From positions 2,488,003 through 2,552,002 of the forward strand of contig CM019229.1 in NCBI GenBank assembly GCA_009741485.1: a stretch of DNA of 64,000 nucleotides, read 5' to 3'. The position numbers and the translations under genes were made by a program. Numbering within the stretch: position 1 is the stretch's first letter; every line of letters begins with the position of its first letter. Positions 22,411 to 33,010 of the stretch are shown here, in pieces. The stretch comes from Malurus cyaneus samueli. Lineage: Eukaryota > Chordata > Aves > Passeriformes > Maluridae. The notes beneath the pieces were generated by a model. The model was not told where the DNA came from. It saw only the letters and a program-made list of their open reading frames with translations, and ran no database searches.

Positions 22411-25400
22411 CAATGTCAATATGTTTGTTATCTGCTGTCACACATAAAAATATTGCTCTTGTCTCCAAACCATTGCATTTGAAGGTGCAATTGACTTTCC
22501 TGAAAACACAGCCCTGCATTTTCAGTCATTAATGCTAAGAGGTCTTAATATTGATTTATTTCTGTGCATTCCAACAGAAATAAAACAACATCCCTGTCAA
22601 ATCCCTGGGCATCCTTCACGGTGCTTTTTAACGGGAGCAGTTTGATACACTCAGTTTATGCAGAGCTGTGCACAAGGAGAGGGAATTCTTGCTGATATTT
22701 CTGTGGAATGTTGGAAAAACAACACAGGTCATGAAGGACAATTGGGAGTTGTGTCTGTGAGAAAATCACAGCAATTCCTGGAGGAAATGAGATTTTTGGA
22801 GCAGATTTGTGGGAAAGAAAATTCTTTGTCCCTGTGAGACAAAGGCTGTGGCAGTGATTACAGGGGACAGGGACAGCAGGGACAGGACTGGAAGCCGCAG
22901 AGATGGTGCTGAGGTACTGGGGATGGAGGATTCAGGAGCAGGTTTGGGTTTTCAGGAGCATTTGCAGTGGGGTGGGGGATGTTTGTGCATCCTCTGTGTG
23001 CAGGAGCAGCCTCAGGCTCAGCCCGGGGCAATCCCTTGAGTCTGACACCAGAACAATGAGGATTTCCTTCCCTCCCACAAAAACCCCTCAGTGTAACAGG
23101 AAAACATCACCCCCACAGCCGGCTGTGCTCCCTGCAGACTCAGCTCTGCCATCAGGGGTGAGCAACAGGTCCCCACGCCAGTTTTGGGGTCCCAGAGCCA
23201 GTTTTTGTCAGGGGTGATGCTGTGTGCAAGCTCCCCTCATTGTCTGGGTGGGTTCCAGCCTGGAATTGGGGTTCCAGCCTGGAATTGGGGTTCCAGCCTG
23301 TTATCACCTCCAGTTTGGGCCTCATTCTGTGGTTTTTCAGCTGGCAGTTGTTGATAGGTGACATATCAGTAGCACAGGTCATCATTCTAACATCATTTTT
23401 TGGATGTTATCTAATCAAGCACAGGCAGTTCAGTTTATTGTAATACTATAAAATTTCTAAAATAACTATATTAGTTATTTCACCACTACATCTAAATTGA
23501 GTTAGCAACAGAAATAAAGACATTAATTATTGCTACACAACCAGATCTTTACAACGAGGCTACTTTTGTACGAATTAAAATCAAACAAGATATACAAGAA
23601 TTAAACCATACATACAAGAATTAAAACATCCATTTTAACATTTTTTTCAGCACTATAATATATATTTATCACCCAGTTCAGCTCCAAAAGCCCTCCCCAG
23701 GCGGATGGGATGTTCCTGTGCCCCGTGTTCTGGGGTGCTGAGCTGCTCTGGGGTGAATCACGGGGATGGATTCCGGAATGGTGTGTTCTGGAAAGGAGGG
23801 TGGGGGGAGGATTCCTGGCACTGAGTCCCCCGGGAGCAGAGCAGCCCACAAAGCTTTTTAAAACCTGAGTGCTCAGCATCTCCAGAGGTGCATTAAGGAG
23901 CCCGGGCAGAGACCACGGGCTCCAAAGCAGCCTGAGCGTGGAAATGTGAGCTCATTACAGAGATGCCTCTGGCAGGGGGTGGAAAATGGGAGGGGGAAAA
24001 GCTGCTCCTGCTTCTGTCTGTTCCAAATCCCCCAAAGTGAGCCAATCCCTGGGGTTTTTCCTGGAATCAGGAGCCACAGGTGAGGTATCAATAATGTGAA
24101 GGGAGCCAAGCAGAGGTGTGAGCACTGAGTGTTGCTCTGCTGAGCCCACGGCCTGGGTAGGTCAGTGATAAACTGCAGCTCTAAGGGATGCTGGGCACCA
24201 AAATGTGGCAAAAATGATTGTTTGAGGCCTTTCCCCATCAGTCTGGCTGTTCTGAGCTGGAAACATGTCCTTATTTTAATGAAAAATGGGTGAAAATCAA
24301 CAGCAGTACATGTTGCAGTCCTGATTCCCTCTCCCTGCACCCTCCTCGCTGTCCAGCTCTGTGGACACAGAATTATTTTATGCACCCAACCCAACCCAGG
24401 TGCCCCAAAGCTGCTCCAAGAGAGAAGGACATCCCCTTTATTTTCCATTTTTCTTTGAGATTCCCCTTCTCTCTTTCATCCCCAGCCACCAGGAGTAAGG
24501 CCAGCCCTGGTCACTGTTTCAAAAAAGGGAAAAAAACCCCACCCACCCCTTTGTGGTGGATGCGCGCTGCATTTTCAGAGAATTCCCTGGCAGCAAAAGG
24601 CCAGACCGAGATGAAACTGGATCCTCTTTCCATGCCTGCTCCCAAAAGGCCTGCAGGAGCCAGCTCTGGCATTTTCCTCTCTATCCAAGCCCTCGGGAGA
24701 GCCTGTGGTGACCCATCTGGGAGCTGGAGCTTTGCCCTGCATGGCGGGGTTGAGTCAACGGCAAAGTGTGTCACGTATATATTTATATATAACCACACAG
24801 CTTCCATCCTGCTCCACCGTCACAATCCTGCCTTCCTCCTGCAGCCTTTGCCTCATGGAATAGTTATTCCTAATTCTCATTAGCGCTGCTCCTGCTTTTC
24901 TCCCCAGTGAATTGGGTTTTGTGCTGTTTGCTGCTTTGTTACCATAACGGGTCGCTTGAAAAACCCTTCAATGCTCCCCCAAGTGCATCTCTCTGAATAG
25001 GGATATGGCTTAGGGTGTTTGTTTATTCTGAAAACTCAGCACTGCAGTTTTCCAAGCTGCTCTGGAGGGCTGTAACACTTCCCAGCTGACCCTGGAAGAT
25101 GCTGGGCACATTCCTGGATACATTCCTGGTGGTCCTTCCTGACGGATTTACCCCCCTTTGCCTTCTCTGGGTCTGGAGTGAAACTCGGCAGAGAAGCATT
25201 ATCCCTGATGGATTCTTTCTCTCTGTTTGGAGCAAAAATGTGGAACTTGTGGAGGTGCTGGAGTCCTTAGTGCACCTTGCAGTGCTGCCTTGGGGTGAAA
25301 GCAGGGTCTCCTCATGCAGCTGTGCTCAAACATCTGCATCTGGGCCATTCCAGGGCTGTCCAAACCCGAATCTTGCTCGAGGCACCGATGCAGAAGGTGC

Positions 25401-25500
25401 CCTTTTGATTTAATGTCATGGAGCCAATATTTAGCACTTTGAGGGTGTTTGGAGTGTGTGATGTCCCCAAATCCTTGCTTTTACCACATTGTTGGTTTCA
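22411..25500. other. CACNA1B: Intron 5 sequence, no gene seen
   Basis: A three-fold 19-bp repeat (GGTTCCAGCCTGGAATTGG) lies at 23251-23300. An AT-rich stretch at about 23400-23660 could be an old element fragment, and a short TATATATTTATATAT patch lies at 24774-24790. The 191-codon (minus) and 221-codon (plus) open frames at 23873-24883 overlap and have no recognisable domains. Confidence 0.5.
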
Positions 25501-25504
25501 TTTT

Positions 25505-25670
25505 TTGTGATGGTTTTTTTTTTTTTTTGTTTGTATTTTTTTTTTTTTTTTTTTTTTTTGTTTTGTTTTGTTTTTAGGGGTTTTTTTTCCTTTTTTTTTT
25601 TTTTGTTGGGCGCTTTTTTTTTTTGGTTTGTTTGGTTTGGTTTTTTTTTTTGGTTTTTTTTTTTTGGCTG
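25505..25670. repeat. T-rich low-complexity tract with GTTTG units
   Basis: Long T runs are broken by single G or GTTTG units. It lies just upstream of a sense CR1 fragment, so it is not that element's tail. It may be the reverse-complemented poly-A of another retroposon. Confidence 0.9.
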
Positions 25671-25734
25671 TTCTTACACTATTTCTGGACCTCTCAAAAA
25701 TACTGAACTGTCATGAACCAGAAATTGTTTGAAG

Positions 25735-26015
25735 TTTGGAAGGCAACAAGTGGCAGGATGAGAGGAAAGGGCCTCAGGTGTGCCAGGGGAGGTTTAGGCT
25801 GGAGTTTAGGGAAAATCCCCTCACTGAAAGGGTGGTCAGGCCTTGGAAGGAACTGTCCAGGGTGGAATCCCCAACCCTGGAAGGGCTCAAAAACACAGAG
25901 ATGTGGCCCTTGGGGATGTGGGTGGGTGGTGACCATGGCAGTGCTGGGTTAATGGTTGAATTCAATGATCTCAGAGGTCTTCTCAAACCTTGGCAATTCC
26001 ATGATGTGGGATGGT
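25735..26015 (+). mobile_element. CR1 LINE 3' fragment, sense
   Basis: Blocks in order are GGAGGTTTAGGCTGGAGTTT, GAAAGGGTGGTCAGGCCTTG, AACCCTGGAAGGGCTCAAAA, ATTCAATGATCTCAGAGGTC and TTCCATGATG. This is an avian CR1 3' region in sense orientation. Confidence 0.82.
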
Positions 26016-26212
26016 AAACCCTGAATTCTGAGCACCTCAGGGATGGCTCTGCTCCACCATCCATGAGCTCATCTCTCACAGCCCAGCAATGTGGAAATGA
26101 TTAGAGGGACATGATGACATTTGTGTGTCCACAGTGGCACCAGAAAACCCAAAATGTGAATTCAGTCCCTGCAGTGGTGCCAGGAGGAGGCAGCAGCAGC
26201 AGGCAGGAACTT

Positions 26213-26988
26213 TTTTTTTTCAGTCAGGAAGTTTTCAGGATGATTTCAATCAGTAAATTTCCAGGATGGTTTCAGGGAATTTTTAGGATGGTTTCAGGAA
26301 ATTTTTAGGATGGTTTCAATCAGGAACTTTTCAGGATGGTTTCAGTTGGGACGTTTTCAGCATTGTTCTGTCAGGAACTTTTCAGGATGGTTTCAGTCAG
26401 GAAGTTTTCAGGATGCTTTCGAACAGGAATTTTTGGAGATGGTTTCTGTCAGGAGGAACTTTTCAGGATGGTTTCCATCAGGAAATTTTGGGAATGGTTT
26501 CTGTCAGGAACTTTGGGCATGGTTTCATCAGGAACTTTCTAGGATGGTTTTATCAGGAGCTTTAGGAGATTATTTCAGTCAGGAATTTTTGGGGATGATT
26601 TCATCAGGAAGTTTTCAGGATGCTTTCAATCAGAAAATTTTCAGGGTGGTTTTAATCAGGAACTTTTCAGGATGGTTTCAATAAGGAACTTTTCAGGATG
26701 GTTTCAGGAACTTTTCAGGATGGTTCCAGTACATTTTCAGGATGGTTTCAAGCAGGAACTTTTCAGGATGGTTTCAGTACCTTTTCAGGATGGTTTCAAT
26801 AAGGAACTTTTCAGGATGGTGTCAGGAACTCTTCAGGATGGTTTCAGTACCTTTTCAGGATGGTTTCAGGAACTTTTCAAGATGGTTTCAGTACCTTTTC
26901 AGGATGGTTTCAATAAGGAACTTTCCAGGATGGTGTCAGGAACTTTTCAGGCTGGTTCCAGTATCTTTTCAGGATGGTTTCAAGCAGT
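26213..26988. repeat. CACNA1B: 25-26-bp minisatellite abutting the exon 6 acceptor
   Basis: The unit is TCAGGAACTTTTCAGGATGGTTTCA with variants (AGTACC, AATAAGG, AGCAGG). About 30 copies fill the last 800 bp of intron 5 and end about 20 bp before the exon 6 splice acceptor. Only AGTAACTCCTGTTTCCTCCC and TGCAG separate the array from the exon. Read through, it gives a repetitive [16 protein letters not shown] peptide that is not a protein. Confidence 0.95.
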
Positions 26989-27010
26989 AACTCCTGTTTC
27001 CTCCCTGCAG

Positions 27011-27198
27011 GTGAGGAGGTGGGAGATTTCCCCTGTGGAGAGGAGCCTCCTGCCCGGCAGTGTGAGAGTGGCACCACGTGCAGGGAGTACTGGCAGGGCC
27101 CCAACTATGGCATCACCAACTTTGACAACATCCTCTTCGCTGTGCTCACCGTCTTCCAGTGCATCACCATGGAGGGCTGGACCGACATCCTCTACAAC
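27011..27198 (+). CDS. CACNA1B: CACNA1B exon 6: domain I turret, pore helix and selectivity filter
   Basis: This 188-bp exon has acceptor CTCCCTGCAG and donor GTGAGT, starts in phase 1 and ends on a codon boundary. It encodes an extracellular turret with three cysteines ([19 protein letters not shown]), then [20 protein letters not shown] (pore helix), then [14 protein letters not shown]. The glutamate in TMEGW is the domain I member of the four-glutamate ring that selects calcium. The VGDFPCG motif is the best argument for Cav2.2 rather than a paralogue. The turret appears about one residue shorter than the mammalian protein as I recall it. A 25-26-bp minisatellite ends about 20 bp upstream of the acceptor. 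The copy is intact. Confidence 0.97.
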
Positions 27199-27689
27199 GT
27201 GAGTGCTCTGCTGGGGCTGGGGGTGCTGCCTGGGAAAAGATGGCTCTGGAAGAAAAAAAAATTGATTTGGTTTGTGTGGTTTGACCCTCCTGATGGCTTG
27301 GTTTTGAGGAGGATTGTTCCTGTTTTGCTGAGGGTCTGTTTCTGGTTGAATCTCTGGTGGTTTGAGGCTGCAGATTTTCGTGTGGTGTCTGTGTGGTGGT
27401 GGTGTCAGGGGAGGAGTTGGTGTCACCAAGGTGCAGGAGCATCTTCTCACAATGTCCCAACACAATATCAGACAACAAATTCTACAAAATTGGGTGGCAA
27501 AACCAGCAATTACTCAAGATTTTGTACCTGGAGGTTTCTTCTCCTGACTGGGTGTAGCCCTCATTGATGAAATTCATAATTTGTAATTTACATCAGGGAG
27601 CAGCACCAGTACTGAGATCCAGAACTGATTTTGGTGAGTCCAGAACAATTTTACAAATCCATCACTCATCTTCACCCCTGGCATCAATG
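27199..27689 (+). other. CACNA1B: Start of intron 6
   Basis: This runs from the donor GTGAGT onward. The sequence is unique-looking with no repeat family recognised. A 161-codon minus frame overlapping exon 6 is a shadow. Confidence 0.6.
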
Positions 27690-28140
27690 CCTAAAATCTG
27701 GATAACCCAAAGCAGAGTGTGGCCAGAACTGAGAGAATCCAAAGCAGTTCTGTTCTTGCAGGGCCTTCAGGGCCATTCAGGGCAGTCCCAGCCCAGCCAG
27801 GGGCTGAACCCACAATGGACAATGGCTCACGGCTTTTTCACCCTTTCTCACTTTTGTCCATTTGCACATCGGGATTTGCTGAATCCTCCAATTGCAGCTG
27901 CAGCCAATGCAGTCAAAAACTCCAACTTGGCTCCCCCAATTCTCTGTTGTTTCCATCTCTTGGGGCCTGGCACAGGGAGGTGTCCTTGGGTTTGGGGCTG
28001 CAGAGGAATTGTTTTGTGTAAAAATGGGAGAGCAGGAGCTCAGCACTGTCTGTGGAGTCTGGAGTGAAACACTGAAGAATTCCAGGGGTACAGAGACATG
28101 GAAATAGAGAAACTCAAATCCTGAGGTGTCATCAGGACTC
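27690..28140 (+). mobile_element. 450-bp dispersed repeat, orientation 1
   Basis: The segment from AAAATCTGGATAACCCAAAG to AAATCCTGAGGTGTCATCAG is repeated in inverted orientation at 37885-38335, with most blocks shared. A more diverged relative lies in intron 7 at about 45060-45262. It has no coding capacity. I cannot name the family; an LTR or a non-autonomous element are both possible. Confidence 0.75.
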
Positions 28141-28920
28141 TGGGGCTGCAGAGAAGATGCTCCAGGCTGAATTTCCCTGTCATCTGCAAGGCAGGATCAC
28201 GACTGCCCCAACGTCTTGGCTGACCAGTTTTACTCTTCCCAGTTTCCCAAACAGCAGGACAAGCTCACCCAGCCTCTCAGGCTCTCAGGCAGTGCAGAAC
28301 CCTTGTTTCAGGCTGTGGTTTATGTGGAAAAATCCCCAAATCAGGCATTCCTGATGCCCTCAGCCTGTTCCTCTGGCTGGAAGGATGATGCTGAGCTCAG
28401 TCTGCTCCATTACTGACTCCAGACCCATGCTGGGCTCTCTCAGCCCTTCCTGGGAGGATTTTTGCAGCAACAGGAAAGGATTATCCTCAGCCACAGTAAA
28501 TTGCCAGGTACAATTCCGCTGCGCTCGGAGCCAATAAATCTGATTTATTCCCTCCTCCCTCTGTTGCTCAGTTCCTCCATTTATTCCCAGTCTCTGACCA
28601 CTTAAAGCCATCTCCATTTCCCCCCTGCATTCCTCCCCTCATCCTGAGCTCCCTCACACCACCAGCTTCTCATTCAGCATCCCCGCTCCTTCCTGCTGCT
28701 GCCAAGCGTTGTAAGAAAAGCCCATTAGCATCCTGGCTGGGATTGATTAATCAATTTGTGGTGCATGAGATCACCTCCTCCCACCCTGCCTCTGGAACCA
28801 CATGCAAAACCCTGACCTTACTACGGGGGTATTGATTTTGGGGGTTGCTTTGAGGCTGCCGTAGTTTCATTCCTGGTACCCATTAATGTGATCGGGAAGA
28901 GGTGCCTGGAGGAGCTGCAG
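28141..28920. other. CACNA1B: Intron 6 sequence, nothing distinctive
   Basis: No gene or repeat is recognised. A low-repeat AT/GC-balanced stretch at about 28480-28800 could contain conserved non-coding DNA. Confidence 0.45.
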
Positions 28921-29352
28921 GGTTGGGTTTGTTGGGTTTGTTGGGTTTGTTGTGTTTGTTGGGTTTGTTGGGTTAGTTGGGTTTTGTTGGGTTTGTTTGG
29001 TTTGTTGTGTTTGTTGTGTTTGTTGGGTTTGTTGGGTTTGTTGTGTTTGTTGGGTTTGTTGTGTTTGTTGTGTTTGTTGTGTTTGTTGGGTTTGTTGTGT
29101 TTGTTGGGTTTGTTGTGTTTGTTGTGTTTGTTGGGTTTGTTGGGTTTGTTGTGTTTGTTGGGTTTGTTGGGTTTGTTGGATTTGTTTGGTTTGTTTGGTT
29201 TGTTGCGTTTGTTGGGTTTTGTTGGGTTTGTTGGTTTCGCTGGGTTTGTTGGGTTTTGTTGGGTTTGTTGGTTTCGCTGGGTTTGTTGGGTTTGTTGGGT
29301 TTGTTGGGTTTGTTGGGTTTGTTCGGTTTGTTGGGTTTGTTTGGTTTGTTGT
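28921..29352. repeat. 9-bp satellite (TTTGTTGGG / TTTGTTGTG)
   Basis: About 47 units of TTTGTTGGG, TTTGTTGTG and variants run without spacers. All three frames on each strand stay open for long distances, giving artificial CWVCWVC, GFVGFVG or NKPNKPN polypeptides. None is a gene. Confidence 0.96.
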
Positions 29353-29403
29353 ACCTGAGACCCCAGTTTAGGGTTTGATGGTTGGATCAGACACATCTGA
29401 GGT

Positions 29404-30157
29404 GTCACTGTTGGGGTGGCCACAACACACATACACGGACAGTACCTCATAATAGGGCAAAAAAACCATTTATTCCAAAAATCTCTCTCATTTATATACT
29501 TTTGCATGTTTATCACTCGTGTTACACATTCATTGGCCACCAAACTGCCACAACAGATTCATTTGCTATCATTTAACTACAGCACACCACTATTGGTTAC
29601 CTACAGCATGAGCATCCAAGCATTCAGAAAAACACCAGGTGCAGCCTTGGTGCTGTTTTTTTCCTTCTACTGTTTAAATTTCCTACTTCTGTTGGTTCCA
29701 CATTCTCACGGGTAGAAATACCAGCTCTGCCACTTGTTTTCCAGGGTTCCAGCACAGATTTATAAGTTACATATATAAATGTATATATACTCTGTGGTGA
29801 TTGAGGCACGGACTCCACATTGGTGTCCGAAGGAGTTCATTGCAAAAATTCGAGGTTTTTGACACATTAGTTTGTTATGGGTTTCCATTCTTGTGAAGCA
29901 CAATGAATGTGTTTTACCCAAACCCCATAAACCATGACAGGAACATGCACTGGTTAAAACCAACCCCCACACACCACAGGCTGAGCTCTCACAGTTCTAT
30001 CCCTTGTTTTCCAGGGTTATATCACTTGTTTTTCACCTCTAATTCTCTTGAATCATTCCCAGAATCCTTCTCTGGTTGGCCAAAGTAACAGGAGAGAGCA
30101 GGAGTGTTATGGGGATAACAAGGCCCTTGTTTTAGAAGGTTTTACTGATCCCCAACA
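29404..30157 (-). mobile_element. Solo-LTR-like element, antisense
   Basis: This is the reverse complement of the LTR-like element at 14276-15004, with perfect 8-bp inverted termini (TGTTGGGG at 29409, CCCCAACA ending at 30157). The AATAAA-type signal appears as TTTATTCC near 29470. It contains a TATATA-rich centre. No internal retroviral sequence adjoins it and I could not find a matching target-site duplication. Confidence 0.68.
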
Positions 30158-30545
30158 CTGAGGGGCTCTGAGTGTTCTGCTGGAGGGTGAGGGGTTTGTG
30201 TTGTGCCATGGGACACTCAGCAATCCCTGCCCCTGTCCCCTGTCCCTGAGTGCTGTCACCCCCTCCCAGTGCAGCTCTCCTTGCTGAGGACCCGGCTGTG
30301 CTGTTGGAGGTTGGGAGCTGAGGGAAGCTGAGGGTGAAGATCCACCCTGGGCAGGGCTCTGCTTCCTCACAGCCTCAATCACCAGCTGGGTTATGGCTGC
30401 TTGCTTTTGGTTTTGGGGTTCTCCGTGTCTGCTCTGAGTCCATCAAATTGGAAAAGGAGACAAAAGCCCAAAGCAGTCAGCAGTGACTTGAAATGCTCCA
30501 CGGGGTGTTTGTGTCAGGCTGTGCTCAGGGAACAGCAGGGAAAAG
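30158..30545. other. CACNA1B: Intron 6 sequence, nothing distinctive
   Basis: Unique-looking GC-moderate sequence between an LTR-like element and a CR1 fragment. Confidence 0.45.
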
Positions 30546-30695
30546 TCACAGAATCCCAGAATGGGTGGAAGGAACCTTAAATCCCATCCAGTGTCACCCC
30601 TGCCATGGCAGGGACACCTCCCACTGTCCCAGAGTGCTCCAATGTCCAGCCTGGCCTTGGGCACTGCCAGGGATCCAGGGGAAGCCACCACCTCT
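30546..30695 (-). mobile_element. CR1 3' end, antisense
   Basis: GTCACAGAATCCCAGAATGG, GGAAGGAACCTTAAATCCCA, GGCAGGGACACCTCCCACTG and CCAGCCTGGCCTTGGGCACT form the CR1 3' end in reverse complement. Confidence 0.85.
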
Positions 30696-30814
30696 CAGGC
30701 AACTGATAAAGTTCCTGGCACAATGGAACCTTTCAAATGGGAAGTTTTTAATAATTTTTTTTTTTTTAATTTCAACAACACTTCTATTTTTTCCTGTGTT
30801 TTTGCGCCCCATCC

Positions 30815-30940
30815 CTGGAAGTGTCCAAGGCCAGGTTGGAGCACCCTGGGACAGTGGAAAGTGTCCCTGCCCATGCCAGGGGTGGGACTGGGTGAGCTTT
30901 ACAGTCCCTTCTGACTCAAACCATTTCATGATTCCAAAAT
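30815..30940 (+). mobile_element. CR1 3' end, sense
   Basis: TCCCTGGAAGTGTCCAAGGC, CAGGTTGGAGCACCCTGGGA, AGTGTCCCTGCCCATGCCAG and AACCATTTCATGATTCC form a CR1 3' end in sense orientation. It lies only about 120 bp from the antisense copy at 30546, so together they make a loose inverted pair. Confidence 0.85.
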
Positions 30941-32784
30941 CCAGCAAATCCCTTGCAGGAGGAAAATTACTCAGGAACTGTGGGGAGCAGCTCATCCCCA
31001 AAACCCCCTGGGTGTGTCAGATCCTTTTGAGGTTGTCTTGTTTATAATGTGGTAATTTTGTGGCAAAATTTTTGCTGCTCCTCAGGGTCCCCAGGTTGTC
31101 CCCTCCCAGGGAAGACTCTGGGAACAGAGAGAGGAGCAGTTCTGAGCCACTCTCCTCGTTTTCCACAGACTTAATGAATGTACACAGGAGTAAATATTGT
31201 CACACTTCAATTTGGAATTTCACAGGCAGTTCTCATTCAAATTTGGAACAACTTGGCAAGGCTCGTGGTTAGGAAAAGCCTTTTTTCCTTTTCTATAGCA
31301 GTCAGCCCTTTCCTATTTAAAATGTCTTCACAAAACATTGTGAAACATTGTTAGGTGGAACCGAGACCATCGCGACCAACTGTTTTTTGTTCTCTTTTGT
31401 CTGAAGCAGGGAAATTGGAGGGATAAAATACCTTTGGAATCTTGTTCTGAGTGGGAATTGCATTGACAAAGGGCTGCTGGGCCTGGGGGCTTTGCTGTGC
31501 TCCGAATTCTGTGGGACTGAGCTCCAGTTAATTCCGAGATGTAGCCACAAGGATATTTTTTGCTCATAATTAAGGCGAAGCTGAACTGCTGGAGGTGTCT
31601 CATTAGAAGAATGAGAAGGTGGCCTAACCTAAATAAATCGATATTCTGCTCATTCCCAATCCTCTCCTGGGGCGTGCAGGTGTGGTACAGCCCGTGGTTA
31701 TGATTTTATACAATGGAATCAAGGCTTTAATTCATCCAACCAATTTTCTGCTGATGAAAACTTCTTGGGAATCTTTGCTGGTGATGTTTAGAGGGCAAAT
31801 TAGGAAGAATCTGCATGAGGAAGCATGAAAGGTGCATTATTCTTTGGGCTGTTGTTATTTGCAGTTCTTTTGGGGCCAGGCCCCACAATTTCCTCTGCTC
31901 CAAGAAAACAACGGACCCTTGGATTGTTGTGGTGCCCTGGGAATGGCTCCATGGGTTTTGCTGAGGGGCAGGAAAAGTTTATTGTGCATCTGCCCCCAAG
32001 ACCAGAAAATTCTGTGTGGGTCTGAGTGCATCCTTCCCTGAGTGCATCCTTTTCTGAACATCTCATATGTCCCTGAGCAGCCAAAATGGGCAGAGCTCTG
32101 ATGTCGTCTGATATATTTTAATATCTATTAATACATATATATTTATGATATATTAATTTTTATATTTCTATACATTCTATATTTGATATATTTTCTTTTC
32201 TGTTTCTAAAAAACAATGTCTAGTTTACATATTTATTCCTGTTGGTATTTTGAGCAGAGCTCTCAGTGTGTGCCTGTGTTTTGTACATTCATTCCTGTGG
32301 ATATTTCTCCCTCCTCATGGACATTTGAAGCACATTTGGGGACACTTTTGCTCTCAGTGAACACAGAACTGAAGCTTTGCAGGATAGCAAACCACACCCT
32401 GAGAGGACTGAATTTATTCCAAGTGCAGCTCAATTCACACAGGAGTTTTCTCAGGGAATGAACGATTTGTGCTCGATGAGAACTCCAAACTCAGCAGCAG
32501 AGTTTTCAAGCTTTTCAAGGTTTTTCATTTTTAAGGTGCTTCCTCCACCTGCACAGCCCAACCCCAAGAGCCTCTGTGCTCTTCTTGTCAGAAATGTGAG
32601 ATTTGTGTGCTCAGGGAAGAGAGATCTGAAAAAGGAAGCTGTGACATGCTGATGAGAGCATTTGGAGTTTTGATGGATGCCCCTGCAGCATCTCAGCTCA
32701 AGTCATGTCTTGTAGAACTGTTGGAATTCCTCAGCCTCACGAGCTCTGTGGGTTTGGATTCGTGGTAAAAATGTGTAAAATGCA
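30941..32784. other. CACNA1B: Intron 6 sequence, with a TA-rich patch
   Basis: TA-rich sequence with TATATA and ATATATT motifs lies at 32105-32210. Elsewhere the sequence looks unique. No gene is seen. Confidence 0.5.
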
Positions 32785-33010
32785 GATTCATGGAATCCCA
32801 GGATGGTCTGGGTTGGAAGGGACCTTAAAGATCATCTTGTCCCAACCTCCCTGCCCAGGACAGGGACAGCTTCCACTGGGTCAGGGCGCTCAGAGCTCTG
32901 CCCAGGCAGCCTTAAACCCTCCTTATCTCCTGGAGAAGTGCTCCAGCTGCCCCGTGAGGCTCAGAGAGGGGCTGGACAGGTTTTTGCTGAGACAAAAATT
33001 CCTTCTGAGA
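32785..33010 (-). mobile_element. CR1 3' fragment, antisense
   Basis: TTCATGGAATCCCAGGATGG, TCTGGGTTGGAAGGGACCTT, AAAGATCATCTTGTCCCAAC and ACAGGGACAGCTTCCACTGG form the reverse complement of a CR1 3' end, one of the best-preserved in the window. Confidence 0.87.

Noticed and set aside
23873..24883. Overlapping frames of 191 (minus) and 221 (plus) codons
   Set aside because: They overlap on opposite strands, have no domains, and lie inside intron 5 of CACNA1B.
28921..29352. Interstitial telomere-like repeat
   Set aside because: The unit is TTTGTTGGG, not TTAGGG. No TTAGGG runs are present.
28821..29543. 240-codon minus-strand frame rich in NKPNKPN
   Set aside because: It is a direct translation of the nine-base satellite. 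No start context or domain, and plus-strand frames are equally open.
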